64,000 nt of DNA from Streptomyces flavochromogenes (GTDB taxonomy: Bacteria > Actinomycetota > Actinomycetes > Streptomycetales > Streptomycetaceae): positions 124,001 to 188,000 of the forward strand of contig NZ_JNZO01000001.1 of the NCBI RefSeq assembly GCF_000717595.1, in the 5' to 3' direction. The stretch's first letter is position 1, and the number at the start of each line of letters is the position of its first letter. The position numbers were made by a program, and so were the translations under genes. This document shows, in pieces, positions 31,834-40,134 of this stretch. The notes beneath the pieces were generated by a model that was given only the letters and a program-made list of their open reading frames with translations, did not search any database and was not told where the DNA came from.

Positions 31834-32354
31834 TGCGCCGCCCTTTTCGCGGCATCCCTCACTTCAGCGTTTCGCCCGCACCGTTCGATCACCGCCCTGC
31901 CCGCCAACCTCGGCCGGCTCCGCAAGGAGGCCGCCCGGCTCGGTGTGCCCGTCGTCCACACGGCCCAGCCCGGCGGCCAGTCCCCCGAACGGCTCGGTCT
32001 CCAGCAGGACTTCCGGGGCCCGGGAGTGCCGGCCGACCCGCACGCCGTGGCGATCGCGACGCCGTCGCCCCCGAGCCCGGCGACACGCTCCTGACGAAGT
32101 GGCAGTACAGCGCCTTCGTCCGCACCGACCTCCTGGAGCGGCTGCGCGAGCAGGGCCGCGACCAACTGGTCGTCACCGGCGTGTACGCGCACATCGTCGT
32201 CCTGATGACCGCCTGCGACGCGTGGGTGCAGGACGTCCAGGCCTTCGTCGTCGCGGACGCCGTGGCCGACTTCTCCGAGCGCGAGCACCGCATGGCCCTC
32301 GAACGGGCGGCGGGCCGGTGCGCGGTCGTCACCACCACCGACCGGGTCTTCTGA
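31833..32354 (+). pseudogene. Broken EntB/DhbB-type isochorismatase
   Basis: Homology to the catechol-pathway isochorismatase (isochorismate to 2,3-dihydro-2,3-dihydroxybenzoate) is split between frames. A short N-terminal piece after the ATG (RGIPHFSVSPAPF) is followed by a gap where about 30 residues, including the catalytic DMQ region, should be. Then from about 31888 the next frame reads LGVPVVHTAQPGGQSPER and GPGVPADP up to a stop at 32092. From about 32058 the first frame resumes with TLLTKWQYSAF, VTGVYAHIVVLMTACDA and VADAVADFSEREHRMAL to the stop at 32352-32354. At least one deletion and two frame changes make it non-functional. No aryl carrier domain follows. Confidence 0.85.
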
Positions 32355-32362
32355 GCCGTCCC

Positions 32363-33102
32363 GTGCGCTACGAGGAACTGCCGGGCGACCCCTGGGTGGC
32401 GGCCCTCTCCGTACACCCGCACGCGAAGGCCGCCCGCGCGCTCGCCCCGCTGCTCGACTCCGCGGAGCGGCCCGGGCCCGCGCCTTCCGGCACCCGACGG
32501 ACGCCGACCGGTATCCGGTCGTCCATGTGATGCCGCGCCTGGTCCTGGCCGAGCGCGTGGGCGTACGGCCCGACCGGCTGGTCTTCGCGCGGCTGCCCTG
32601 TGCCGGGTGCGGCGGCCCGCACGGCAGGCCCCGCCTCCCGGACCACGGCGGCGTGCACTTCTCGCCCTCCCACGCGGGCGACCGGGTCCCGGTGGCGGTG
32701 GCCTCCGTGCCGGTGGGGGTGGACGTGGAGACCGTGCCGGCCGACGGCGTGGTGCGGGACGTGGGGTCCGCGCTCCATCCGCGTGAGCGGGCGGAGCTCG
32801 CGGCCCTTCCCGTCAACGCCCGCGCCGGCGCCTTCGCCCGCTGCTGGGCACGTAAGGAGGCCGCGCTCAAGGCGACGGGCGTGGCCCTGGTGCGGGGCGC
32901 CGTCGACCCCTACGTGGGGACCGGCCTCGCCCCCGCCCCTGTCTCCGGCCTCCGCCTCACCGATGTGCTCCTCTCCGAGGGGCACGTCGCCGCCGTCGCC
33001 CACGAGGTGCGGCAGCCGGCCGCTCCGCCGGACGGGGACGCTCAGGTCACGGGGGCGCCGGTGACGGCGGCGATGCGCAGGGACTCGACCAGGTCACGGT
33101 AG
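32363..33102 (+). pseudogene. Sfp-type 4'-phosphopantetheinyl transferase with an apparent frameshift
   Basis: This family attaches phosphopantetheine to carrier domains of NRPSs. The N-terminal part (VRYEELPGDPWVAALSV to LLDSAER) starts at GTG 32363, nine bases after the isochorismatase remnant. The rest is in another frame from about 32476: RAFRHPTDADRY, CAGCGGPHGRP, VHFSPSHAG, VGVDVETVP and FARCWARKEAALKATG, which cover all three family motifs. The shift falls in the GC run 32468-32478, so a sequencing error is possible; if real, a shorter product from GTG 32527 would lack the N-terminal lobe. The 3' end overlaps the convergent exporter gene by 61 bases. Confidence 0.75.
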
Positions 33103-34844
33103 AGGGTGTCCGACACGAGCAGTTCCTCGTGCCGGCCCCGCGCCCGGACCCGGCCCGCCTCCATGACGACGATGGTGTCCGCGTCGACCACCGTCGACAG
33201 GCGGTGCGCGATCGTCACCACGGCGCCGGTGTCCGCGCGGGAGCGGACGCACTCCTGCACGGCCGCCTCGGTCAGACCGTCGAGCTGGGCGGTGGCCTCG
33301 TCCAGGAGCAGCACGTCGGGAGTGGCGAGCAGAGCCCGGGCCAGGGCGATGCGCTGCCGCTCCCCGCCCGACACGTTCGCGGTGGCGAGGGGCGTGTCCA
33401 GTCCCTCCTCCAGGGCGTCGACCTTCTCCGTGAGCCGTACGTCGTGCAGGACGCGCCGCAGTTCCTCCGTGGTGGCGTCGGGCCGGGCGAGCAGCAGGTT
33501 GTCTCGGATCGTGCCGGGGACGACGGGGGTGTCCTGCTCGACGTAGGCGAGGCGGGCCCGGATGTCGGTATGGGTGTGGTCGCGGTACGGCCGCCCGTCG
33601 AGGAGGAGTTCGCCGCCGGTCGGCTCCAGAAAGCGCAGGACCAGGGAGAGCAGGGTGGTCTTGCCCGCTCCCGAGGGACCGACGACGGCGGTGTGGCCGC
33701 GCCGGGGGATGACGAGGTCGACGTCCCGTACGGCCGGCTCGGCGTCCGGACCGTAGGCCGCGGTGACGTTCCGCAGCTCCAGGACGGGCACGTCGTCCCG
33801 GAGGTCCTGAAGTCCGCCGAGTTCGTGGGGTTTCCGGAGCTCCCGGGGTTCCCGGGCGGGTGCGCCCGCGGACGGCGAGGGCTCCTCGGACGGCAGGGCG
33901 TCGGCCTGCCTGATGCGTTCGGCGGCGGCGATGCCGGACTGGAGCGCGGTCACGTTCTGGCTGAGTTCGGTGATCGGGTCCATCAGGGCGAAGGTGTAGA
34001 GGAGGAAGGCGATCAGGCCGGACACCTCGAGCCGGCCCTCGCCGACGCGCCAGGCGCCGACGGCGAGGATCGCGATGATGGCCAGGTTGACGCCCGACCA
34101 GGCGGTCGTCCAGGCCAGCGCCTCGCGGCGGACGGCCCGGACCCCGTACTCGGCCGAGGCGCGCGCGTCGGCGAGGATCCGCTCGGTCATGCGCTCCTCG
34201 GCGCGGTTGACCTTGACGGTACGGATCGCCCGCAGCGTGCCTTCCAGGACGCCGCCGAGCCGTCCCACGTGCTCCTGGGCCTGCTGCTGCGACCGGGCGA
34301 TGCCGGGCATGAGCAGTCCGAAGACCACGCCGACGAGGGCGACGGCGGCCACCGTGGTGGCGAGCAGCACCAGGTCGAGGAAGCCCATGAGCACGAGGCT
34401 GCCCACCAGCATGACCGCCCCGTTGATCAGACCGACGAAGGAGGAGGCGGCGGCCTCGCGGAGCAGGACGGTGTCGGAGGTGACGCGGGTGACGAGTTCG
34501 CCGGTGGGGCTCCGGGTGACGCCGGGCACGGTGGCGCGCAGGAAGCGCCGCACCACCGACTCGCGGGCGTCGAGGACCACTCGCTCCCCCAGCGCCCCGA
34601 GCAGGGTCCATTGCCAGTAGGACACGGCGGCGCCGACGAAGAGGAGCACGACGAGGGTGGCCACGGGTTCGGTGAGGGAGGACGCGCTGCCCAGTGCGTC
34701 GAGCACGTGCTTGGTGACCATGGGCGTGGCGAGGCCCAGGGCGGAGGCGACCAGGGCGAGGGCGAGTCCCTTGACCAGGGTGCGCCGGTGCGGGCGGGCG
34801 AAGGACCAGAGGAGGCTCAGGCGGGGCGCGATGGAATCCGACAT
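33042..34844 (-). CDS. ABC exporter (multidrug/siderophore type, transmembrane-ATPase fusion)
   Basis: A 600-residue ABC exporter half, likely a homodimer: six membrane segments (about residues 15-300), a ~40-residue charged linker (PAREPRELRKPHELGG), then a nucleotide-binding domain with intact Walker A (GPSGAGKTT), signature VSGGERQRIALARAL and Walker B LLLDEATAQLDG. Unlike the 7.7-11.3 kb pair it has no degenerate site. ATG 34844 starts the conserved MSDSIAPRLSLL; a longer read through 34892 would cross a palindromic operator candidate. The divergent TetR gene begins 74 bases away and probably represses it. The exported compound is unknown. Confidence 0.9.
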   Translation of the reverse strand: MSDSIAPRLSLLWSFARPHRRTLVKGLALALVASALGLATPMVTKHVLDALGSASSLTEPVATLVVLLFVGAAVSYWQWTLLGALGERVVLDARESVVRRFLRATVPGVTRSPTGELVTRVTSDTVLLREAAASSFVGLINGAVMLVGSLVLMGFLDLVLLATTVAAVALVGVVFGLLMPGIARSQQQAQEHVGRLGGVLEGTLRAIRTVKVNRAEERMTERILADARASAEYGVRAVRREALAWTTAWSGVNLAIIAILAVGAWRVGEGRLEVSGLIAFLLYTFALMDPITELSQNVTALQSGIAAAERIRQADALPSEEPSPSAGAPAREPRELRKPHELGGLQDLRDDVPVLELRNVTAAYGPDAEPAVRDVDLVIPRRGHTAVVGPSGAGKTTLLSLVLRFLEPTGGELLLDGRPYRDHTHTDIRARLAYVEQDTPVVPGTIRDNLLLARPDATTEELRRVLHDVRLTEKVDALEEGLDTPLATANVSGGERQRIALARALLATPDVLLLDEATAQLDGLTEAAVQECVRSRADTGAVVTIAHRLSTVVDADTIVVMEAGRVRARGRHEELLVSDTLYRDLVESLRIAAVTGAPVT

Positions 34845-34852
34845 ACCCACAA

Positions 34853-34870
34853 TGGAACACCTCTGTTCCA
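34853..34870. promoter_or_regulatory. Palindromic operator candidate for the TetR regulator
   Basis: TGGAACA-CCTC-TGTTCCA is a perfect 7-bp inverted repeat in the gap between the divergent exporter and TetR genes. A second inverted repeat, ACGGTA (34893-34898) with TACCGT (34907-34912), lies nearer the regulator start. Confidence 0.6.
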
Positions 34871-34918
34871 GAAAGGTCAAAGAGTTTCCCAAACGGTATG
34901 ACGGGTTACCGTGTGCGC

Positions 34919-35509
34919 ATGGGGTCCGACGACACTCCCGCGCCCGGCGCGGCCACCCGCGAGAGCGCCACCCGCGCCCGCACCCGGCGTGCGATCCTCG
35001 ACGCCGCCGTCTCCGTGCTCACCGCCGACCACGGCGCCTCGCTCGCCGACGTCGCCGAGGCGGCCGGGGTGGGGCGGACAACCGTCCACCGCTACTTCCC
35101 CGAGCGCTCCGACCTGCTCGCCGCGATCGGGGCGGACGTGCGGGACCGGGTCGCCGCGGCGGCCGACCGGGCGCGGCTCGACGACGGGCCGGCGCCCGAC
35201 GCGATGGAGCGGCTCTGCCTGGAGTACTTCGAACTCGGCGACCGGTTGCTGCTGTTGTACGACGTTCCGCAGTTCATCGCCTGGTCCGGCATCGAGGAGG
35301 AGTCCGTGGCGGACCTGGCCCTGCTCACCCTCGTCCGGCGCGGACAGAAGGACGGGACCCTCGACCCCGAGGTCGACGCCGGCTGGCTCCAGGACGTCAT
35401 GTGGGCGCTGCTGTACGCCGCCTGGATGCAGGCGCGCGACCAGGGCACCCCCAAGCACACGGCCCTCTCCCTGTGTCTGCGGACCCTGCGGAAGGCCGTC
35501 GCGCCGTAG
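34919..35509 (+). CDS. TetR-family transcriptional regulator
   Basis: A 196-residue TetR repressor. The N-terminal helix-turn-helix (RRAILDAAVSVL, then SLADVAEAAGVGRTTVHRYFPERSDLL) is followed by a helical ligand domain. ATG 34919 was chosen because the upstream alternative at 34898 lies inside an inverted repeat that looks like an operator; neither start has a clear ribosome site, so a leaderless transcript is possible. Divergent from the exporter gene, it likely represses both and responds to the exported substrate. Confidence 0.88.
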   Translation: MGSDDTPAPGAATRESATRARTRRAILDAAVSVLTADHGASLADVAEAAGVGRTTVHRYFPERSDLLAAIGADVRDRVAAAADRARLDDGPAPDAMERLCLEYFELGDRLLLLYDVPQFIAWSGIEEESVADLALLTLVRRGQKDGTLDPEVDAGWLQDVMWALLYAAWMQARDQGTPKHTALSLCLRTLRKAVAP

Positions 35510-35577
35510 GGACTCCGGCCGGGTGCCGTGTTGATCACATCGAGAGCGAACCCCCTGGCGCCCAAGCCGAGGCAGGA

Positions 35578-35596
35578 ATAGGTTAGGCTCACCTAA
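35578..35596. promoter_or_regulatory. Iron box of the second uptake operon
   Basis: ATAGGTTAGGCTCACCTAA matches the DmdR/IdeR operator at 17 of 19 positions. It lies 96 bases before the binding-protein ATG. Confidence 0.87.
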
Positions 35597-35691
35597 CAAG
35601 CACCGAGTTGGCCGCTGCCCCGCAGACATCCGTCTGAGGGGCCGTCCGCCGGGGCCTCGTACATCCCCCTGCCCGGAGACAAGGATCCACC

Positions 35692-36744
35692 ATGCCTTCT
35701 GTGTTCACCCCCCTCCGCCGCCGCGTTCTCGTGGCGGGCGCCGCCGCGGTCTCGCTCGGCCTGATGGTGACCGGGTGCGGCTCGGACGACAAGAAGGACG
35801 ACGCGGCAGGGTCGGCGAGCAAGGCTCCGGCGGGCGCCTTCCCCGTGACCATCAAGAGCGCCCTCGGTTCGGCCGTCATCAAGGACAAGCCGAAGCGCGT
35901 GGTGACCCTCGGTCAGGGCTCGGCGGAGACCGCCATCGCCCTCGGCAACGTCCCGGTCGGTATCGAGGAGTACCCCTGGGGCAGCGACAAGAGCGGCTAC
36001 CTCCCCTGGATCCACGACGCGGTGAAGAAGTCCGGCGCCACGCTGCCCAAGCAGTTCAAGGGCGGCGAGGAGCTCGACATCGAGGCCATCACGGAGCTCG
36101 AGCCCGACGTCATCCTCGCCCCGTGGTCCGGTCTGACGCAGAAGCAGTACGACATCCTGAAGGACATCGCGCCCACCGTCGCCTACCCCGAGAAGGCGTG
36201 GAGCACGAACTGGGACCAGCAGATCGAGATCATCGCCAAGGCGCTCGGTCAGCCGGAGAAGGCCAAGGACCTCGAGTCGAAGATCGAGAAGCAGCTCGCC
36301 GACGCGGCCGCCTCCCGCCCCCACTACAAGAACGTCACGTTCTCGTACATCTACAACACCGGCCCCGGCACCCTCGGCATCTTCAAGCCCGAGGAGCAGC
36401 GCGTGGCCATGGTCTCCAAGCTGGGCCTCAAGGTCGACCCGATCGTGAACACCTTCCCGGAGACCGAGGGCACCGACTCCTCCCTGATCGGCCTGGAGAA
36501 CGCCAACAAGCTGGCGAAGAGCGACATCGCCTTCACGTTCTACATGGACGAGAAGTCCCGCAAGACCGTCGAGGCCCAGCCGCTGTACGCGGCCATCCCC
36601 GCCGTGAAGAAGGACGCGCTCGTCTACAGCCACGACACGCCCTTCGTCACCGCCTCCTCGATGATCAACCCGCTGACGGTGCCGTACAGCATCGAGCGCT
36701 ACCTCCCGATGATCGACAAGGCCGTCGCCAAGGCCGGGAAGTAA
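35692..36744 (+). CDS. Ferri-siderophore-binding lipoprotein (second system)
   Basis: A 350-residue substrate-binding lipoprotein of an iron-siderophore ABC importer: signal peptide with lipobox MVTGC, linker KAPAG, then KRVVTLGQGSAETAIALGNVPVG and EPDVILAPWSGLT in the N-lobe, and a C-lobe ending PYSIERYLPMIDKAV. AAGGA lies 6 bases before the ATG. It is first in an iron-boxed operon with two permeases. It differs clearly from the binding protein in the NRPS operon and so probably recognises another ferri-siderophore, perhaps the product of the decayed catechol locus or a xenosiderophore (inference). Confidence 0.93.
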   Translation: MPSVFTPLRRRVLVAGAAAVSLGLMVTGCGSDDKKDDAAGSASKAPAGAFPVTIKSALGSAVIKDKPKRVVTLGQGSAETAIALGNVPVGIEEYPWGSDKSGYLPWIHDAVKKSGATLPKQFKGGEELDIEAITELEPDVILAPWSGLTQKQYDILKDIAPTVAYPEKAWSTNWDQQIEIIAKALGQPEKAKDLESKIEKQLADAAASRPHYKNVTFSYIYNTGPGTLGIFKPEEQRVAMVSKLGLKVDPIVNTFPETEGTDSSLIGLENANKLAKSDIAFTFYMDEKSRKTVEAQPLYAAIPAVKKDALVYSHDTPFVTASSMINPLTVPYSIERYLPMIDKAVAKAGK

Positions 36745-36759
36745 TCACAGGTCCTCAGC

Positions 36760-37794
36760 GTGACCACTCTTTCCCAGACCGATCAAGGCCCCGCCGTCGC
36801 ACGGCGGGGCCTTGGCCGGCATGTCATGGCCGCCGTCCTGTGCCTGGTCCTGCTGGCCCTGGCACTGCTCGCCAGCGTGATGTTCGGCAGCAAGCCGACG
36901 TCCGCCGGTGACGTCCTGAGGGTCGTCACCGGCGGCGGCGACGAGTACACCCGTACCGTCGTCGAGAGCCGCTACCCCCGCACCGTCCTGGGGGTGCTCG
37001 CGGGCCTCTGCCTCGCGGTCGCCGGCACCCTCATGCAGGGCATCACGCGCAATCCGCTCGCCGAACCGGGACTTCTCGGCATCAACGCGGGCGCGTCCGC
37101 CAGCATCGTCGCCGCGACCGCCTTCCTCGGAGCCTCCGGGCAGCGGGAGACGATCTGGTGGGCCCTCATCGGCGCCCTCCTGACCGGTGTCGTCGTCCAT
37201 GTCGTCGGCACCGCCGGCGGCGGCGGTGGGCCGGTCCGGCTGGTGCTCGCGGGCGCGGTGCTCTCCGCCGTCCTCGCCGCCTTCATCCAGGCCGTCGCCC
37301 TGTCCAGGCCGCAGGTCTTCGACACCTACCGCTACTGGGTGGTGGGCGCGCTCGGCGGGCGCGGATTCGACGCCTTCTGGGCGGTCCTGCCGTTCGCCGC
37401 GGTCGGCTGCCTCCTCGCCCTGCTGCTCGCGCCGGGGCTCAACGCCATGGCCATGGGCGACGACAAGGCCGCCTCCCTCGGCATCAGCCCCGCCCGCGTC
37501 AAGGGCGCCGGCCTGCTCGCGGCGACGCTGCTCGCCGCGGCCGCGACGGCGGCCGTCGGGCCCATCGCCTTCGTCGGCCTCGCCGTCCCGCACGTCGTCC
37601 GGGCGCTCGTGGGCGCGGACTTCCGGGCCCAGATCCTCTTCACCTCCCTCGCGGGGCCGACGCTGCTGCTGTTCGCCGATGTCATCGGCCGGATCCTGCT
37701 GCGCCCGCAGGAACTCATGGTCGGGGTCGTCACCGCCTTCGTCGGTGCGCCCGCCCTGCTCTTCGCCGTTCGCCGTATGAGGGGAGCGGGATGA
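36760..37794 (+). CDS. Iron-siderophore permease (FecCD family), second system, subunit 1
   Basis: A 344-residue FecCD permease with ~10 hydrophobic segments; marks are YPRTVLGVLAGLCLA, GTLMQGITRNPLAEPGLLG and AVGPIAFVGLAVPHVVR. GTG 36760 lies 15 bases after the binding-protein stop; ATG 36826 is an alternative that would leave a strong hairpin (36784-36814) in the leader rather than in the coding sequence. The stop overlaps the next start. Confidence 0.92.
   Translation: MTTLSQTDQGPAVARRGLGRHVMAAVLCLVLLALALLASVMFGSKPTSAGDVLRVVTGGGDEYTRTVVESRYPRTVLGVLAGLCLAVAGTLMQGITRNPLAEPGLLGINAGASASIVAATAFLGASGQRETIWWALIGALLTGVVVHVVGTAGGGGGPVRLVLAGAVLSAVLAAFIQAVALSRPQVFDTYRYWVVGALGGRGFDAFWAVLPFAAVGCLLALLLAPGLNAMAMGDDKAASLGISPARVKGAGLLAATLLAAAATAAVGPIAFVGLAVPHVVRALVGADFRAQILFTSLAGPTLLLFADVIGRILLRPQELMVGVVTAFVGAPALLFAVRRMRGAG
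36784..36814 (+). terminator. Hairpin at the 5' end of the permease gene (possible attenuator)
   Basis: A perfect 14-bp stem (36784-36797 with 36801-36814) with a CGC loop lies 40 bases after the binding-protein stop. It overlaps the first codons of the permease gene if GTG 36760 is the start. It would lower permease expression relative to the binding protein. Confidence 0.55.
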
Positions 37795-38891
37795 AGACCG
37801 CCGACCGGACCGACTCTCCGGACAGCCCGCAGGTGACGAAGCCGCGCGCGGTGCGGCCCGCGGGCCGCGGTGTGCTGCGGATCGGCCCCTGGGTCGCCGT
37901 ACCCGTGCGCCGTACCACCGTCATCGCCGCCGTCGTCTCCCTGCTGCTGCTCTGTGCCGGCGCCGTGGCCACGCTGTCGATGGGCAGGCTCGGCATCGAC
38001 CTGCCCGATCTGCCGTCGGCCCTCGCGGGCGAGGCCACCGGCAAGAACGCCTTCGTCCTGAACCGGCTGCGCGGCCCGCGGCTCGTGGTGGCCATCGCCA
38101 CCGGCGCGGCCTTCGGCCTGTCCGGAGCCCTGTTCCAGTCCGTCACCCGCAATCCGCTGGGCAGTCCCGACGTCATCGGGCTCGGCGCCGGAGCAGGAGC
38201 GGGAGCGGCCGCCGCCGCCCTGTTCCTGCCCGACGTCATGCCGGTGGCCGTCGGCGCGCTGCTCGGCGCGATCCTCGCGATGACGGTCGTGTTCCTCGCC
38301 ACCGGCACCGGGTTCCGCAGCCCGGGACGGCTCGTGGTGGCCGGCATCGGCGTGGCCGCGATGGCGACCGCGCTGACCCAGTACGTGGTGTACGCCGTCG
38401 AGCGCGACAAGGCCAGCGCCCTGACCGCCTACATCAACGGCAGCCTCTCCGCCCGCTCCTGGGAGGACGCGGCGACCATCTGGACGGTGCTGCTCGTCTC
38501 CCTGCCGTTCGCGGCGCTCCTCGCCCGGCCCCTGAGCATCGGCGAGATGGGAGACGACCTCTCCACCGGCCTGGGGGCCCGCCCGGGCCGGACCGCGACC
38601 TGGGCGGTCGCGCTGTCGATCGTCCTCTCCGCCGGAGCCGTCAGCGTGGCGGGGCCGATCGCCTTCATCTCCCTGACCGCGCCGCAGATCGCCAAGCGGG
38701 TCACCCGCAGCGGCGGCCCGCACCTGGTCATGTCCACCCTGCTCGGAGCGCTGCTGCTGGTCCTGGCCGACCTGACCGCGCAGCAGTTGCCGCTCTTCGA
38801 CGACCTGCCCGTCGGCCTGTACACGATGGCCGTCGGCGGCGCGTACCTGGGCTATCTGCTGCTGCGCGAGTGGAGGCGTCCCGCCGCCTGA
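37791..38891 (+). CDS. Iron-siderophore permease (FecCD family), second system, subunit 2
   Basis: A 366-residue FecCD permease with a ~40-residue polar N-terminus; marks are LRGPRLVVAIATGAAFG, GALFQSVTRNPLGSPDVIG and VAGPIAFISLTAPQIAK. The ATG overlaps the upstream stop. No ATPase gene follows, so this importer must borrow one, for example the product of the gene at 4.3-5.2 kb or one elsewhere in the genome. Confidence 0.92.
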   Translation: MKTADRTDSPDSPQVTKPRAVRPAGRGVLRIGPWVAVPVRRTTVIAAVVSLLLLCAGAVATLSMGRLGIDLPDLPSALAGEATGKNAFVLNRLRGPRLVVAIATGAAFGLSGALFQSVTRNPLGSPDVIGLGAGAGAGAAAAALFLPDVMPVAVGALLGAILAMTVVFLATGTGFRSPGRLVVAGIGVAAMATALTQYVVYAVERDKASALTAYINGSLSARSWEDAATIWTVLLVSLPFAALLARPLSIGEMGDDLSTGLGARPGRTATWAVALSIVLSAGAVSVAGPIAFISLTAPQIAKRVTRSGGPHLVMSTLLGALLLVLADLTAQQLPLFDDLPVGLYTMAVGGAYLGYLLLREWRRPAA

Positions 38892-38934
38892 CCGGGAGGG
38901 GCTCCGCCGGGGCCCGGGGCCGACATGCCCCAGG

Positions 38935-38984
38935 GGGTGTCCTGTCGATCAGGCCGCGAGCCCGGTCTGATCGACAAGACACCC
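38935..38984. terminator. Bidirectional terminator
   Basis: Arms of 22 bases (38935-38956 and 38963-38984) pair at 20 positions around a 6-base loop, between the convergent permease and histidine-phosphatase genes. Confidence 0.85.
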
Positions 38985-38985
38985 G

Positions 38986-39558
38986 CTAGGCGGGCCCGAG
39001 CGGGTCGCCTACGCGCAGGTTCCAGCGCTCGGCGCGCCCGCTCAGGTGCACGGCCGTCAGGGCGCGTACGTCGAGCCGCCGGGCCGCCTCGTCCGGTGCC
39101 CCGAGGGCGTGGACGAGGGCCGCGCGGATCACGTCCGGTTCTGCCACGACCGTGACGCGCCCCGAGCCTGCCCGCAGTCCGTCGAGCCAGGCCCCGACCC
39201 GTATCCGCAACTCGCGCGAGGACTCCCCGCCGTGGGGGGCCGCCGTCGGGTCGGACAGCCAGACGCCGAGCGCAGCTTCCTCCGCGGCGGCGACGGCCGC
39301 GAGGGTCCGTCCCCGCCACCGCCCCATGGCGCAGCCTGCGAGTGCGGTCACCGGCTCCGCCGAGAGCCCGAGGGCCTCCGCCGTCCGGCGGCAGCGTGAC
39401 GAGGGCGAGGTGTACGCGCGCGAGGACGGGTCGACGGCGGAGGCGGCGGACTCGGCCCGGGCGATTCCCTCGGGGTCGAGGGGACTGTCGTCGTCGAACC
39501 CGACGTCGCGCGGTGATCCGCTCGTGGCGGGGGAGATCAGCGTCAGCCGGACGGTCAT
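38986..39558 (-). CDS. Histidine-phosphatase-superfamily protein lacking the RHG motif
   Basis: A 190-residue protein with the phosphoglycerate-mutase-like layout: LTLISPATSGS at the N-terminus, YTSPSSRCRRTAEALGL, GRWRGRTLAAV, PHGGESSRELRIRV and VVAEPDVIRAALVHALG. The catalytic RHG of the family is replaced by SPA and the second histidine position reads EPDV, so it is probably not a phosphatase. It is divergent from the riboswitch-controlled cobalt transporter genes, an arrangement I associate with actinobacterial cbtAB loci. AAGGA lies before the ATG. Confidence 0.8.
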   Translation of the reverse strand: MTVRLTLISPATSGSPRDVGFDDDSPLDPEGIARAESAASAVDPSSRAYTSPSSRCRRTAEALGLSAEPVTALAGCAMGRWRGRTLAAVAAAEEAALGVWLSDPTAAPHGGESSRELRIRVGAWLDGLRAGSGRVTVVAEPDVIRAALVHALGAPDEAARRLDVRALTAVHLSGRAERWNLRVGDPLGPA

Positions 39559-39710
39559 CGGCTTCCTTCTCGGTCGGGTCCTGGGGCGGCGCCCAGGGTA
39601 GCGCCGGGCCGCCGGGCCGACCGCGCAGAGCCGGGGTCATCACCCCGGGGGCGCGCGAACGTGATTCAGGCCTCACGCCCTTGGCGGCGTACCCGGTGCG
39701 CGGTACGGTC

Positions 39711-39845
39711 GGGCGACATTTGAACAGCGTGACGACGGCGAGACGGAAGTCCGGTGAGAATCCGGCACGGTCGCGCCACTGTGAGCCGGGCCCCGCCCTT
39801 CCGATCCGGAGGCGGTGACACGGTGAGTCAGACCCGTGGACCGTC
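39711..39845 (+). ncRNA. Cobalamin riboswitch
   Basis: The leader of cbtB holds the conserved adenosylcobalamin-riboswitch core: GAAGTCCGGTGAGAATCCGG (39745-39764), then the B12 box GCCACTG at 39775-39781 and a 3' part with GAGTCAGACCC. Boundaries are approximate. When cobalamin is high it should shut off the cobalt transporter genes that follow. The 150 bases before it, back to the phosphatase gene, show nothing else I can name. Confidence 0.92.
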
Positions 39846-39892
39846 GTCCTGCACCACCGTCCGGGACGCGAGTTCCCGCAGGAGGTTCCATC

Positions 39893-40120
39893 ATGGCCGA
39901 GGCTGTCGTCTCCGCAACCGTACCCGCCCCTTCCGTGGCCGTTCCGGCCCCGCTGCCCGTCCGGGCCGTTCTGCCCTGGGCGTTCTTCGTCGGCCTTCTC
40001 GCGCTGATCGCGTTGTACTTCGTGGGCGCCGAGCAGGGTGCCACGTCCCTGATCGCGGGCTCCGACGTGCACGAGTGGGTGCACGACGGTCGTCATCTGC
40101 TCGGCTTCCCCTGCCACTGA
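39893..40120 (+). CDS. cbtB: Cobalt transporter subunit CbtB
   Basis: A 75-residue one-helix membrane protein. Residues ~20-43 are hydrophobic, and the C-terminus VHEWVHDGRHLLGFPCH carries the His-rich cobalt-binding motif of CbtB. AGGAGG precedes the ATG at 39893. It directly follows the cobalamin riboswitch and precedes cbtA by 14 bases. Confidence 0.93.
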   Translation: MAEAVVSATVPAPSVAVPAPLPVRAVLPWAFFVGLLALIALYFVGAEQGATSLIAGSDVHEWVHDGRHLLGFPCH

Positions 40121-40134
40121 GAGGCGATACGCAC

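Noticed and set aside
31833..32354. A functional isochorismatase or cysteine hydrolase
   Set aside because: The continuous frame is only matched in its last third; the middle homology is in another frame and the catalytic DMQ region is gone.
38935..38984. Attachment site or mobile-element end because of the long near-perfect repeat
   Set aside because: Position between convergent genes and hairpin geometry fit a terminator; no integrase, transposase or tRNA is nearby.
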